Assembly: GCA_024643345.1 (NCBI GenBank)
Contig: JAHENB010000006.1
Location: 1 to 64,000 of the forward strand
Origin: Maribacter sp.
GTDB lineage: Bacteria; Bacteroidota; Bacteroidia; Flavobacteriales; Flavobacteriaceae
Reading direction: 5' to 3'
DNA: 64,000 nucleotides
The position numbers and the translations under genes were made by a program. Position 1 is the first letter of the stretch. Each line of letters begins with the position of its first letter. Shown in pieces: positions 7,632 to 16,998 of this stretch. The notes under the pieces were generated by a model. That model made no database searches, was not told where the DNA came from, and saw only the letters and a list, made by a program, of their open reading frames with translations.

Positions 7632-10600
7632 ATGCAAAATCGAAGTATCCTAAGAATGGCCTTTCTTATGGCCATTTTAAATTTATCCATGGGCCTGGCC
7701 CAACAGAATTCGAGTCCAATTGACTCTGTTAAGAAAGCAACAGAAGAACTCCCCTTGGAACCGGAGCGCAGCATTACCTTCACAACCGACAAGGGTACCT
7801 GGATTTCCTTGGATGTGAGTCCCGATGGCCAAACCATCATCTTTGATTTGATGGGAGACCTCTACACCCTCCCCATCAATGGTGGAACGGCAACAAGAAT
7901 CACCCATGGCCTGGCATACGATGTGCATCCACGGTTTAGTCCCGATGGAAAATCGCTCGTCTTCATTTCAGATAAAAGCGGTTCCGATAATATTTGGACC
8001 ATGAACCTTGAGACCAAAGAAGAAAAACAGGTAACCGAAGAAAAAAAACACAATTTTTTCTCAGCCGAATGGACGCCCGATGGTGAATATATCGTTGGTG
8101 TAAAAGGGCGAAGAAACATCAAGCCGCACATTTACCATAAAGATGGCGGATCTGGAAGCCAACTTATAGAAAAACCGCAAGATGCGAAATTGATCGACCC
8201 TGCTTTCAGTGCCGATGGCAAACTGCTTTACTTCTCACAGCGAAAAAATGCATGGAACTACAATGCCCAGTTGCCACAATACCAAATAGGGACCTATGAC
8301 ATGGAAGATGGTGATATGGCGGTGATCACCTCACGGTATGGATCGGCCTTTACCCCAACGCTGTCCCCGAATGGCGAATGGTTGGTCTATGGCACCCGTT
8401 TTGAGGCCGAAACCGGACTTATTCTGCAAAACCTTTCAACCGGGGAAGAACGTTGGCTGGCCTATCCGGTGCAGCGCGACGAACAAGAGTCGATCGCATC
8501 TTTGGGGGTTTTGCCGGGCATGTCGTTTACCCCGGACAGCAAAAACCTGGTGACTTCCTATGGGGGAAAGATATTTTCAATCGATGTGGAAGGCAATACG
8601 GCCGAAGAAATTCCTTTCACCGCATCGGTGGATTTGGATATGGGCCCGAGGCTTTCTTTCAAATATCCCATAAAGGATGACGTAGAGGCCTTGGTGACCC
8701 AGATACGTGATGCAAAACCTTCTCCCGATGGTTCAAAGTTGGCATTTACCGCCCTGAACAGGCTCTATGTGATGGATTTTCCGAACGGAACGCCAAAACG
8801 GCTCACTGAAAATGATTTTATCGAGGCACAGCCTGCTTGGTCGCCCGATGGTAAGTTTTTGGTCTTTACCACTTGGAAAGAAGGCGGTGGGCACCTTTAT
8901 AAAGTAAACGCCACAGGTCGTGCACAATTGGTCAGGTTAACTCAGGAAGCGGGCCTTTATACCTTTCCGGAATGGTCTTACAAATCGGATCGGATCGCTT
9001 TTCATAGGGCAACGGCACAGTCTTTTCAGGACTTGTTGGGCCTATCATCGGATCGGATGTACGAAGACCTGGTTTGGGTTAGCGGCAATGGTGGCCCTAT
9101 TCACTTTATCGACAAGTCGAAAGATCGGACGATGCCCCATTTTACCAAGGTCGACGATCGTATTTATCTGAGCAATTCTGAAAAGGGTTTATTGTCGATC
9201 CGTTGGGACGGTACCGACGAGAAAGAACATTTAAAACTTAATGGGATCGAAACCTATGGATCTCAAGATATTTTTGATGAACACCATGCACTCCCAATGG
9301 ATGCCGAAGCCGATGATAAGGATAAATCATCGAAACCCGATTTGATCCGTATTTCCCCCGACGGGAAATCGGTGCTTGCCAAGATCAACAATGACATCTA
9401 TACCGCCATCATACCCAAATATGGTAAAACACCGACCATTTCTTTGGCAAAGGTAAATAAAGCGGCATTTCCGGCCATGAAATTGACGGTAATGGGAGGC
9501 GAATTCCCATACTGGTCTTCCGACAGCAAAAAAGTGCACTGGTCTTTGGGTGCCAGCCATTTTAGATATGATGTGATGGCAGGAAAGCAGTTTGTAGATA
9601 GCTTGGCCAAGGCCAAAAAGAAGGAAAATGAACTGAAGAAAACCAAAAAGGAAACCGATTCGGCAGACACCAAGAAAAACGGGGAAGATAAAAAAGACCC
9701 CCAATTCGAAGCAGAGGAATTCAAGGTAAAGGTATCCTACAAAAAAGATAGCCCAAACGGAAACCTGCTTTTGAAAGGGGGCCGGGTGATAACCATGAAG
9801 GGTGATGAGGTCATCGAAAATGGAGATGTGCTGATCGAGAATAACAGAATCAAAGCGATCGGGCCTTCAGGTACGCTCAACGTTCCCAAAGGAACGGCGG
9901 AAATAGGAGTTTCCGGTAAAAACATCATCCCCGGTTTTGTGGATGTCCATGCCCATTTGAGACCCGCTTGGGGCATCCACAAAAACCAGGTCTGGATGTA
10001 TGCGGCCAACCTCGCCTATGGGGTCACCACCACTAGGGATCCCCAGACGGGGACCACCGATGTTTTGACCTACTCAGATATGGTGGAGGCCGGTATGCTC
10101 GATGGTCCAAGGATCTATAGTACAGGTCCCGGATTGGGCTATTGGGGCTATCAATTGGAAAGCTTGGAACAGACCAAGGCCGTGTTGAAACAATACAGTG
10201 ACTATTTCAACACCAAGACCATAAAAATGTATTTGGTGGGCAATCGCCAACAAAGGCAGTGGGTAATCGAGGCCTGCAAGGAATTGAAATTGATGCCCAC
10301 GACCGAAGGGGGATTGGATTTTAAACTCAATATGACCCAATTGCTCGACGGTTACCCCGGTCACGAGCATTCGCTCCCCATTTACCCCATTTATGAAGAT
10401 GTGGTGAAAACCATTGCAGAATCTCAAATGGCGGTTACCCCGACCCTTTTGGTTTCCTATGGCGGGCCCTGGGCCGAAAATTACTATTATTCGACCGAGA
10501 ACGTTTGGGGTGATCAAAAACTGCAGTATTTTACGCCCTATGACGAGTTGGCAGGAAAAAGTAGAAGGAGGCCGGGTTGGTTTATGGATGAGGAGCACAT

Positions 10601-11015
10601 CTTTAAGAAACATGCCGAATTCATGACTGCGCTCGTTGAGGCAGGAGGTTTGGCGGGCATTGGAAGCCATGGCCAGTTGCAGGGATTGGGTTTCCACTGG
10701 GAACTTTGGTCGGTGGCCAGTGCAGGGATGAAAAATCATGATGCCCTTAGGGTAGCAACCATCATCGGAGCCGAGGCCATTGGTTTGGATGAGGATTTGG
10801 GAAGTCTGGAAATCGGAAAACTGGCGGATATACTTATCCTTGAGAAAAATCCGCTCGATGATTTAAGGAATACCACAACATTGACCCATATCATTAAAAA
10901 TGGGAAGGTTTACGATGCCAACACGCTTGATGGGCTTTGGCCCGAGACCAAAAAGGCGGCCCCGTTCAACTGGCAAACCAAGAAACCACTGGGCTTACCG
11001 GGAACGAAAAAATAA
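7632..11015 (+). CDS. Exported PD40 beta-propeller / amidohydrolase fusion
   Basis: The start MQNRSILRMAFLMAILNLSMGLAQ is a signal peptide. From about residue 45 to 640 there are many TolB/PD40 repeats of the type FSPDGKSLVFISDKSG, a beta-propeller. A lysine-rich linker (about 655-700) leads to an amidohydrolase domain with IIPGFVDVHAHLRP (metal-binding HxH, about residue 770), GVTTTRDPQ, and the C-terminal GKLADILILEKNPLDD. The 1127-residue size fits this group of periplasmic hydrolases. They are often annotated as imidazolonepropionase-like, but the substrate is unknown; peptides or cyclic amides are plausible. It is a single gene with a strong terminator behind it. Confidence 0.9.
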   Translation: MQNRSILRMAFLMAILNLSMGLAQQNSSPIDSVKKATEELPLEPERSITFTTDKGTWISLDVSPDGQTIIFDLMGDLYTLPINGGTATRITHGLAYDVHPRFSPDGKSLVFISDKSGSDNIWTMNLETKEEKQVTEEKKHNFFSAEWTPDGEYIVGVKGRRNIKPHIYHKDGGSGSQLIEKPQDAKLIDPAFSADGKLLYFSQRKNAWNYNAQLPQYQIGTYDMEDGDMAVITSRYGSAFTPTLSPNGEWLVYGTRFEAETGLILQNLSTGEERWLAYPVQRDEQESIASLGVLPGMSFTPDSKNLVTSYGGKIFSIDVEGNTAEEIPFTASVDLDMGPRLSFKYPIKDDVEALVTQIRDAKPSPDGSKLAFTALNRLYVMDFPNGTPKRLTENDFIEAQPAWSPDGKFLVFTTWKEGGGHLYKVNATGRAQLVRLTQEAGLYTFPEWSYKSDRIAFHRATAQSFQDLLGLSSDRMYEDLVWVSGNGGPIHFIDKSKDRTMPHFTKVDDRIYLSNSEKGLLSIRWDGTDEKEHLKLNGIETYGSQDIFDEHHALPMDAEADDKDKSSKPDLIRISPDGKSVLAKINNDIYTAIIPKYGKTPTISLAKVNKAAFPAMKLTVMGGEFPYWSSDSKKVHWSLGASHFRYDVMAGKQFVDSLAKAKKKENELKKTKKETDSADTKKNGEDKKDPQFEAEEFKVKVSYKKDSPNGNLLLKGGRVITMKGDEVIENGDVLIENNRIKAIGPSGTLNVPKGTAEIGVSGKNIIPGFVDVHAHLRPAWGIHKNQVWMYAANLAYGVTTTRDPQTGTTDVLTYSDMVEAGMLDGPRIYSTGPGLGYWGYQLESLEQTKAVLKQYSDYFNTKTIKMYLVGNRQQRQWVIEACKELKLMPTTEGGLDFKLNMTQLLDGYPGHEHSLPIYPIYEDVVKTIAESQMAVTPTLLVSYGGPWAENYYYSTENVWGDQKLQYFTPYDELAGKSRRRPGWFMDEEHIFKKHAEFMTALVEAGGLAGIGSHGQLQGLGFHWELWSVASAGMKNHDALRVATIIGAEAIGLDEDLGSLEIGKLADILILEKNPLDDLRNTTTLTHIIKNGKVYDANTLDGLWPETKKAAPFNWQTKKPLGLPGTKK

Positions 11016-11030
11016 AAACACATTAGAATG

Positions 11031-11060
11031 AAAAAAGAGCCTCACTGAGGCTCTTTTTTT
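11031..11060. terminator. Bidirectional rho-independent terminator
   Basis: GAGCCTC-ACT-GAGGCTC forms a stem of seven pairs, flanked by six A on the left and seven T on the right. It can therefore end both the amidohydrolase fusion and the convergent S10 peptidase transcripts. Confidence 0.85.
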
Positions 11061-11132
11061 ATTGGGTCAATGTAAGCTTGGCCGCCCTTTTAACCACAAT
11101 TGGAAATCAGTATCCCCAATGGGTAGAATAAG

Positions 11133-12659
11133 TTAATTAGAAGTGGCTTTGATGAATTCCGAAATATCTGCCTTAAATTTTTCCAAGGAGGGTTGATGGG
11201 TATACATCATATGGCCTGCTTCGTAATATTTCATGATGATGTTGTTGCGTACGGCTTCCGTAAGGCCCAGATGGTCTATGCTGTGTTCCACGCCATAGAA
11301 GACCGTGGCTATATCGTAAATACCGTTCAAAATAAGGACTTTCATATTGGGATCTCTGGAAAGGGCCTGTGCCAAGTCTATTCCGGTGTTGATGGCCGAT
11401 TGGGTGCCCCAGTTGTCGTTGCCCTCGTGCTTCCAATCCCATTTAAAACCTTCCCTGCGACCCGCGGTTATCATGTACATTTGATCTTTGCTTACTTTGA
11501 GGTCCCCGTGAAAATAGTCTAAAAATCCAGTAATATAGGCGGGTGAGATTGCTGTGCTTTGGGGATCGTGACTGCCTTCCTGAGAAAGAAGATCTTGGTT
11601 GATGCCCGTAAACCTTGAATCAAGGCGGCCCACTATCTGGGCCTCATCCCTTAAAAATTCTGCAAAAAATTCACTGGCACTGACACGCAGATTGGCTTTC
11701 ATCCAATATTCGGTATCGGTGCCGGTAAAGTTGGCCAGTTGATCGGCCACTTCCTTTTTTTTATCGGTCGATAATCGATCCCCTTTAAAAAGTGCGGGGG
11801 TATATACCTCCTCTGTAAAAGTTCTGATCTCATTTAAATAAGTATAAACATCTTCCGGTTTGTTTTTTACCTTGTTGTGGTACCAGGCCGTTGCGGCATA
11901 GGTAGGGAAATGCACAATATAGGGCAGATCGTCGTTGGGGGGGAACAACAGTGTGCGCAAATCGAAAACAGCCGAAACCATGATTACCCCGTTCATGGCG
12001 ATGCCCTGATCCAGTAATTTGTTCATCAATCCCGCATTTCTAAAAGTGCCATAGCTTTCGCCCAATAAGAATTTCGGACTGTTCATACGGTCTTCGGCAA
12101 TCAGGAATTGGGTGATAAAAAACGAGAGGCTTCGGATGTCCTGGTCTACACCCCAAAAATCCTTGAATTTGGCTTTGCCCACCGGGATGCTCAAGCCGGT
12201 ACCAACGGGATCGATCATCACCAGATCGGCCACATCGAGGATTGAAAAATTATTGTTCATGATTTTATAGGGAGCCCCTGGAGTGGTTTCCGGGTCGTTG
12301 ACCACGATTCTTTTGGGTCCCAGGGCACCCATATGGAGCCAAAAAGAGGAAGAGCCCGGGCCGCCGTTAAAAGCAAAAACAATGGGCCTTTTTTGGGTGG
12401 CTACGCCCTTTTTTTCTCCCCGGGAATAATAGGTAAATCCCATAAGGGCGATCGCTTTATTATTTTCATCCCTAACTTCAAAGGTTCCCGCTTTGGCAGT
12501 GAGATAAATGACATTGCCCCTGATACTGACACTTTGCATGGTCGTTGATACCTCGGCCTTGGGTACGGTGTCGTTCGCCTGCTGGGCGCGTAAGGCTGTG
12601 ATCGCAAATAGGGCGAGCAGAAGGTGCGTTGCTTTCATGTTCAAAGTTTTATTGTTCAT
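11133..12659 (-). CDS. S10-family serine carboxypeptidase-like protein, exported
   Basis: A signal peptide (KATHLLLALFAITALRAQ) leads into an alpha/beta hydrolase of peptidase family S10. The oxyanion region AFNGGPGSSSFWLHMGALGP (96-115) and the nucleophile elbow GESYG (200-204, Ser202) are clear. So are the catalytic Asp in LNGIYDIATVF and His in YEAGHMMYTHQPS near the C-terminus. S10 enzymes remove C-terminal residues from peptides at acidic pH. The start could be Met1 or Met8; the latter gives a tighter signal peptide. It lies downstream of the GH20 gene (23-base gap), probably in one unit. Confidence 0.92.
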   Translation of the reverse strand: MNNKTLNMKATHLLLALFAITALRAQQANDTVPKAEVSTTMQSVSIRGNVIYLTAKAGTFEVRDENNKAIALMGFTYYSRGEKKGVATQKRPIVFAFNGGPGSSSFWLHMGALGPKRIVVNDPETTPGAPYKIMNNNFSILDVADLVMIDPVGTGLSIPVGKAKFKDFWGVDQDIRSLSFFITQFLIAEDRMNSPKFLLGESYGTFRNAGLMNKLLDQGIAMNGVIMVSAVFDLRTLLFPPNDDLPYIVHFPTYAATAWYHNKVKNKPEDVYTYLNEIRTFTEEVYTPALFKGDRLSTDKKKEVADQLANFTGTDTEYWMKANLRVSASEFFAEFLRDEAQIVGRLDSRFTGINQDLLSQEGSHDPQSTAISPAYITGFLDYFHGDLKVSKDQMYMITAGRREGFKWDWKHEGNDNWGTQSAINTGIDLAQALSRDPNMKVLILNGIYDIATVFYGVEHSIDHLGLTEAVRNNIIMKYYEAGHMMYTHQPSLEKFKADISEFIKATSN

Positions 12660-12682
12660 AATTTATATTCGGTATTTTGACC

Positions 12683-14362
12683 TTAATCTTTTTTGATTTC
12701 CTTGTAGGTATATTTACTTTTTTTCCAATCGATCAAGGGCGAGGGATAATACTTGACATCCATTCGGTCTAGATAGGGGGCCTGGTTGGCCAAACGAACC
12801 TTATACCCTTCCCAATCGCGGTTTTCCTTGGTCGTCCAACTCAATTCAGAATAGCCTATGGCGCGTGGAAAAGCCAAATATTCGAGTTCATCGATAGTAC
12901 TGATGGTCTCCGACCACAAAGGGGCTTCAAGGCCCAGAATATTTTTTAAGGGAACACCTTCATATGCTTCCGGGGTCCAAACATAGGCCGTATCTACAGG
13001 AATGTATGCGGCCCAATGAAGCCCGAATTTTGACAGGGTATCGTATTGCATATCCAAATACACTTTCTTTGCAGGGGATAAGATTACCTTCATGCCCTTC
13101 GAAACCGCTTTTTCAGCGTTGGCCCTGCTCGACCAAAATTGCGCAATACTTGTCGAATCGATGTCCGCCTGCGCCACTTCGTCCCAACCGATCATGCGTT
13201 TCCCATGCTTTTTGACGATTTTGGAAACCTTTTCCACAAAATAGATATAGTCGTTCTTTTTGGTCACATGGCTTTCATCGCCACCGATGTGGAAGTAAGG
13301 CCCCGGTGTCATTTCTGAAATTTCGCGTACCACGTCATCGATAAAAGCATAGACCGTATCTTTTCGGGTATCGAAGGTACTGAAACCGACATGGGTACCC
13401 TCGTATAGTTCCGCCTTTTTGCCGTTCCCGTTCAAGATGGGATAGGAAGCCGAAGCGGCATTGGTATGGCCGGGCATATCAATTTCAGGAACCACGGTAA
13501 TATGGTGTTTTGCGGCATAGGCCACGATTTCTTTATAATCTTCCTGTGTATAGAAGCCGCCGGCCTCACCGCCCACTTCCGTACTTCCCCCGATTTCGGT
13601 AAGCAGGGGCCAGGATTTGATCTCGATGCGCCAGCCCTGGTCATCGGAAAGATGCAGGTGCAATATGTTGTATTTGTAATAGGCCAAGAGATCGATATAC
13701 TTTTTAACGTCGGCCACACTGAAAAAATGACGGGCCACATCAAGCATCGAACCTCGGTATTCAAAGGATGGGCTGTCGGTAATTTTACCTGTAGCGATGG
13801 GCCACACTTTATATGCGGCCAAGGTGTCGTTACCTGCATCCGGAATAAGTTGTTGTAAGGTTTGGATGCCACGAAACGCCCCGGTGGCGGTATTCGAATT
13901 CAGGACAACGGAATCTTGGGTGATGTACAATTGGTATGCTTCGGCCGCATTGATTTCCAAACTATCGGATTGGTTGATGTAAATGACCCCTTGCTGGGTT
14001 TCTTTGGCCAAGGCATTGACCGGAAGATCCAAATCGGTTTTCCATTTGATTTTTTCTGCCAAAAAATTTCCAACCTCCTCAAAACCCGATGCGTTTTCGG
14101 AAGTGTAGATGGCGGTAAATTGATCCAGGGCAAAAGCACTTTCGGTGGCGATGATCTTAAGGGGCTTTGGAATCAAATTTTCTGAGGCCATATCGGTCCT
14201 GGGCAAGTTCAGCATTCTTTTCTTTTTTTCTTTTTGACAAGATAGACCCAACAAAACGACCGCCATGAACAGGGCACTTCGCACCAAGTTGGATCGGATG
14301 GGGTTTTTCTTGAGTAAGGGTATTGATGGAAGTGCTAGACTGGTTTTTGATTTTGATCTCAT
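12683..14362 (-). CDS. GH20 beta-N-acetylhexosaminidase, lipoprotein
   Basis: GH20 enzymes release terminal beta-GlcNAc/GalNAc by substrate-assisted catalysis. The N-terminal GH20b domain (about 65-195) precedes the barrel, which starts at FEYRGSMLDVARHF. The catalytic Asp-Glu pair lies in HIGGDE (Asp362, Glu363), and VVPEIDMPGHT is also typical. A lipobox LGLSC puts the lipidated Cys at residue 42. That is late for a signal peptide, so translation may really begin at the TTG or GTG codons around residues 26-27. Likely role: cleavage of chitin oligomers, glycoprotein glycans or muropeptides on the cell surface. Confidence 0.95.
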   Translation of the reverse strand: MRSKSKTSLALPSIPLLKKNPIRSNLVRSALFMAVVLLGLSCQKEKKKRMLNLPRTDMASENLIPKPLKIIATESAFALDQFTAIYTSENASGFEEVGNFLAEKIKWKTDLDLPVNALAKETQQGVIYINQSDSLEINAAEAYQLYITQDSVVLNSNTATGAFRGIQTLQQLIPDAGNDTLAAYKVWPIATGKITDSPSFEYRGSMLDVARHFFSVADVKKYIDLLAYYKYNILHLHLSDDQGWRIEIKSWPLLTEIGGSTEVGGEAGGFYTQEDYKEIVAYAAKHHITVVPEIDMPGHTNAASASYPILNGNGKKAELYEGTHVGFSTFDTRKDTVYAFIDDVVREISEMTPGPYFHIGGDESHVTKKNDYIYFVEKVSKIVKKHGKRMIGWDEVAQADIDSTSIAQFWSSRANAEKAVSKGMKVILSPAKKVYLDMQYDTLSKFGLHWAAYIPVDTAYVWTPEAYEGVPLKNILGLEAPLWSETISTIDELEYLAFPRAIGYSELSWTTKENRDWEGYKVRLANQAPYLDRMDVKYYPSPLIDWKKSKYTYKEIKKD

Positions 14363-14405
14363 AGGTGCTTATTCTTGTTAATTTTTAAAATGATGATTAA
14401 AAAGG

Positions 14406-15053
14406 TCATTCCTCCAAATAGGGTTTAAGTACGGTATACCAGATGTCATATCCTTTTGAATTCATGTGGAGGCCATCTTCCAAAAATATATCCTGTTTTA
14501 CCTTTCTGCCCTGTAACATTGGCTTCCAGACATCGGCATATTGTAAATGGTTGTTATTTTTCACCAAGCTTTCCATTTTTCGGTTCAGTCGTTTGAAGTG
14601 CCTTTTTAAGTGCCAACGGGCGATACTGGGTTTTGCCGCGATCAAGACAATCTCCGTCCCGGGATCATAAGCTTGTATGCGTGAAATGATGCCTTTGATG
14701 TCGGTAATTACCAAACGTGGTCCTTTGTTCGCGTTGATATCGTTATCCCCCTCGTAAATGAAGACTTTTTTTGGCTTGTACCTCAAGATCAAATCGTCTG
14801 TAAAGGCCAAAAGATCTGAGGCCTCGGAACCGCCAAAACCAGAATTGACGATCTGGACCCCCGGAAAACGTATTTGTAAATCGTTCCATATTCGCACACT
14901 GGAACTTCCCGTAAAGACTATGGTCTCTTTGGAGGCATCCCAAAGGGTATCATATTTTTTGGAGATCGAAGATACCTCCTCTTTAAACCGCAGTGGATCC
15001 TGTGCCTTCACACAGACACAGGCGAATAAAATTAAAACGAACCAATTTCGCAT
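14406..15053 (-). CDS. SGNH/GDSL-family hydrolase, exported
   Basis: After a signal peptide (MRNWFVLILFACVCVKAQ) the protein shows the SGNH blocks: TGSSSVRIW (nucleophile Ser), NSGFGGSEASDLL (Gly block), YEGDNDIN (Asn block) and DGLHMNSKGYDIW (Asp-His). The 215-residue size fits GDSL_2 esterases that deacetylate carbohydrates or lipids. It is probably co-transcribed with the alpha/beta hydrolase and the small membrane ORF upstream. The ester substrate is unknown. Confidence 0.9.
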   Translation of the reverse strand: MRNWFVLILFACVCVKAQDPLRFKEEVSSISKKYDTLWDASKETIVFTGSSSVRIWNDLQIRFPGVQIVNSGFGGSEASDLLAFTDDLILRYKPKKVFIYEGDNDINANKGPRLVITDIKGIISRIQAYDPGTEIVLIAAKPSIARWHLKRHFKRLNRKMESLVKNNNHLQYADVWKPMLQGRKVKQDIFLEDGLHMNSKGYDIWYTVLKPYLEE

Positions 15054-15077
15054 CGTTCCGGGCTTATTTTTTTCTCT

Positions 15078-15227
15078 TTAAGTTGATATGATTCTGGCAT
15101 AGGGGACGATATCCCATTTTACATAGACAACGCCGATCATCAATATCGGTATCCCAAGCAAAAGGCTCAATTTTCCCTCCAAAATTTCCCCTTTGCAAGA
15201 GTTGATGGTTTGATCGGTACATGCCAT
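15078..15227 (-). CDS. Small putative single-span membrane protein (49 aa)
   Basis: This ORF is below the size cut of the ORF track. It starts MACTDQTINSCKGEILEGKL and has one hydrophobic stretch, LSLLLGIPILMIGVV (about 20-35), followed by a lysine and a short tail ending RIIST. It fits between the alpha/beta hydrolase (7 bases upstream) and the SGNH gene (24 bases downstream) with operon-like spacing, filling the only sizeable gap. I do not recognise a family. The single hydrophobic segment and snug fit are the evidence; it may still be chance. Confidence 0.45.
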   Translation of the reverse strand: MACTDQTINSCKGEILEGKLSLLLGIPILMIGVVYVKWDIVPYARIIST

Positions 15228-15234
15228 GAAAACA

Positions 15235-16101
15235 TTAAGGTTTTTGAACGGTCGTAATTCCTTCCGATACCGACCAGTCGTAGAAACGTTGAATCCATTG
15301 ATCAGAAGGGAGTCCCTGCGTTTTCATCCCAAAACCATGGCCACCCTTGGCATACATATGTAATTCTACGACCTTGCCAAGCTCCAACCAAGCCGAATAC
15401 AGATCGATACTGGCCGGTGCCAAAAGCAATGGATCGTCAGAGGCACAGACCACCAACATCGGTGGGGCATCGGTAGGTGCCACATAGGCACCGATAACGC
15501 CCATCCAAGGGTATACGGGCACAATAAAATCGGGGCGATTTTCCGCCGTATAATTCAAGGTAACCCCCATGGTTACCGCACCTCCCGCGGAGAAGCCCAT
15601 AAAGCCTATTTTTTTGGTATCAATTCCATATTTTTGGGCGTTAGTGCGCACCTCCGCGATAGCGGCCAGTCCGTCTGCGATGGACAACGGCAGCACTGGG
15701 CTAACTTTTTCTCCTATCCTTTCTCCAATTTCAGAGACTTCCTTAACCCCATCGGTGCCCGTAGGCACCAATCGATACTTTAATACGAAAGCGGTAATAC
15801 CTTTCTTATTGAGCCATTGGGCCACTTCCTTGCCCTCACTGTTGATGCTCAGTGCAAATAATCCCCCTCCGGGCGCTATGATCACTGCCGTGCCGTTGGG
15901 GTTTTCCGGCCTGAACACTTCCATAGTAGGTACCGATACATTGGTGACCACTTGGGTTTGCCAAATGTCAGAGAAATATTCTTTTTCCTTTCCTTCCCAA
16001 AGCGTTCCCGAGCTATTTTCATGAGGGAGCATAATGATTTCTTGGGATTGGGCCAAAATTGATAATTGCATAAATATGAATAAGGCGATAAACTTTTTCA
16101 T
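15235..16101 (-). CDS. Alpha/beta hydrolase (esterase-like), exported
   Basis: A signal peptide (MKKFIALFIFMQLSILAQSQ) precedes a lipase/esterase fold. The oxyanion segment is APGGGLFALSINSEG, the nucleophile elbow GFSAGG, the acid region VCASDDPLL and the catalytic His lies in GGHGFGM. The pattern fits the acetyl-xylan-esterase/Abhydrolase_3-like group with 288 residues. It is 12 bases downstream of the aquaporin gene. The substrate could be an acetylated sugar. Confidence 0.88.
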   Translation of the reverse strand: MKKFIALFIFMQLSILAQSQEIIMLPHENSSGTLWEGKEKEYFSDIWQTQVVTNVSVPTMEVFRPENPNGTAVIIAPGGGLFALSINSEGKEVAQWLNKKGITAFVLKYRLVPTGTDGVKEVSEIGERIGEKVSPVLPLSIADGLAAIAEVRTNAQKYGIDTKKIGFMGFSAGGAVTMGVTLNYTAENRPDFIVPVYPWMGVIGAYVAPTDAPPMLVVCASDDPLLLAPASIDLYSAWLELGKVVELHMYAKGGHGFGMKTQGLPSDQWIQRFYDWSVSEGITTVQKP

Positions 16102-16113
16102 GGAAATATTTTT

Positions 16114-16839
16114 TTAAATGCCCAATGAAAGGTAAATAAGGGCGGCCAATGCCCCGCCCACCAAGGGTCCAACAATAGGGATCCAGGCATAGCCCCAATC
16201 GCTGGGACCCTTTCCTTGTAATGGCAATATGGCATGCATCAAACGCGGTCCGAAGTCACGGGCCGGATTGATGGCATAGCCCGTTGGACCACCGAGGCTC
16301 ATACCGATTCCTATGACCAGCAAGGCCACGGGAAGGGCATCCAACGAGCCCAAGGTAATAGGATCTTCACCATGGGTTCCCCCAGCAATAAAAAAAACGC
16401 CGAAAACCAATGCAAAGGTACCAATGACCTCTGTTATAAAGTTCCAGAGGGGACTTTTAATGGCCGGCCCGGTGGCGAAGGTCGCCAATAAAGCGCCCGG
16501 ATCTTCTGTGGCATCGTACTGCTTTTTATAGGTAAGCCAAACCAATGAAGTGCCCAGCATGGCCCCCAATACTTGAGAGAACATATAACCTGGAACCAAT
16601 TCCCAGGAGAACTTACCTGCAACCGCCAGTCCCAAAGTTACCGCCGGGTTCAAGTGCGCCCCGCTAACATCGGCGGAGATGAAAACGCCCGTGAAAACGG
16701 CTATCCCCCATGCAAACGTAATGCCTACCCATCCCGAATCTGAGCCTTTGGTGCCTTTTAGCACCACATTTGCCACAATACCGTTCCCTAAAAGGATCAG
16801 CATTGCGGTACCGATAAATTCAAAAAGATAGGAAGTCAT
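16114..16839 (-). CDS. Aquaglyceroporin (MIP family, GlpF-like)
   Basis: A six-span membrane channel of 241 residues with both signature loops: HLNPAVTLG (NPA 64-66) and AINPARDFGPR (NPA 191-193). The Asp after the second NPAR (Asp195) is the mark of the glycerol-conducting branch, so glycerol or another small polyol is more likely than water alone. No glycerol kinase is adjacent. It heads the minus-strand group with the alpha/beta hydrolase, small ORF and SGNH hydrolase. Confidence 0.93.
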   Translation of the reverse strand: MTSYLFEFIGTAMLILLGNGIVANVVLKGTKGSDSGWVGITFAWGIAVFTGVFISADVSGAHLNPAVTLGLAVAGKFSWELVPGYMFSQVLGAMLGTSLVWLTYKKQYDATEDPGALLATFATGPAIKSPLWNFITEVIGTFALVFGVFFIAGGTHGEDPITLGSLDALPVALLVIGIGMSLGGPTGYAINPARDFGPRLMHAILPLQGKGPSDWGYAWIPIVGPLVGGALAALIYLSLGI

Positions 16840-16998
16840 TTGGTTGTTTTTTAGAGGGCAAAAGATAGAAAAAAAATGTCTTAATTATCGGTTGTTGGGC
16901 ATTCAATTTAATAGAGGGCATTGGCCATCGCATATTAAATTTTGTCCTAAAATCGGAAATAATGTTATTTTAGCCATTGGTAGTATCAATCCAACGCC

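Noticed and set aside
10074-10739. 221-aa minus-strand ORF
   Set aside because: Antisense to the amidohydrolase domain, whose motifs are clear.
13432-13872. 146-aa minus-strand ORF inside the GH20 gene
   Set aside because: Alternative frame of a strong GH20 gene, with no family match.
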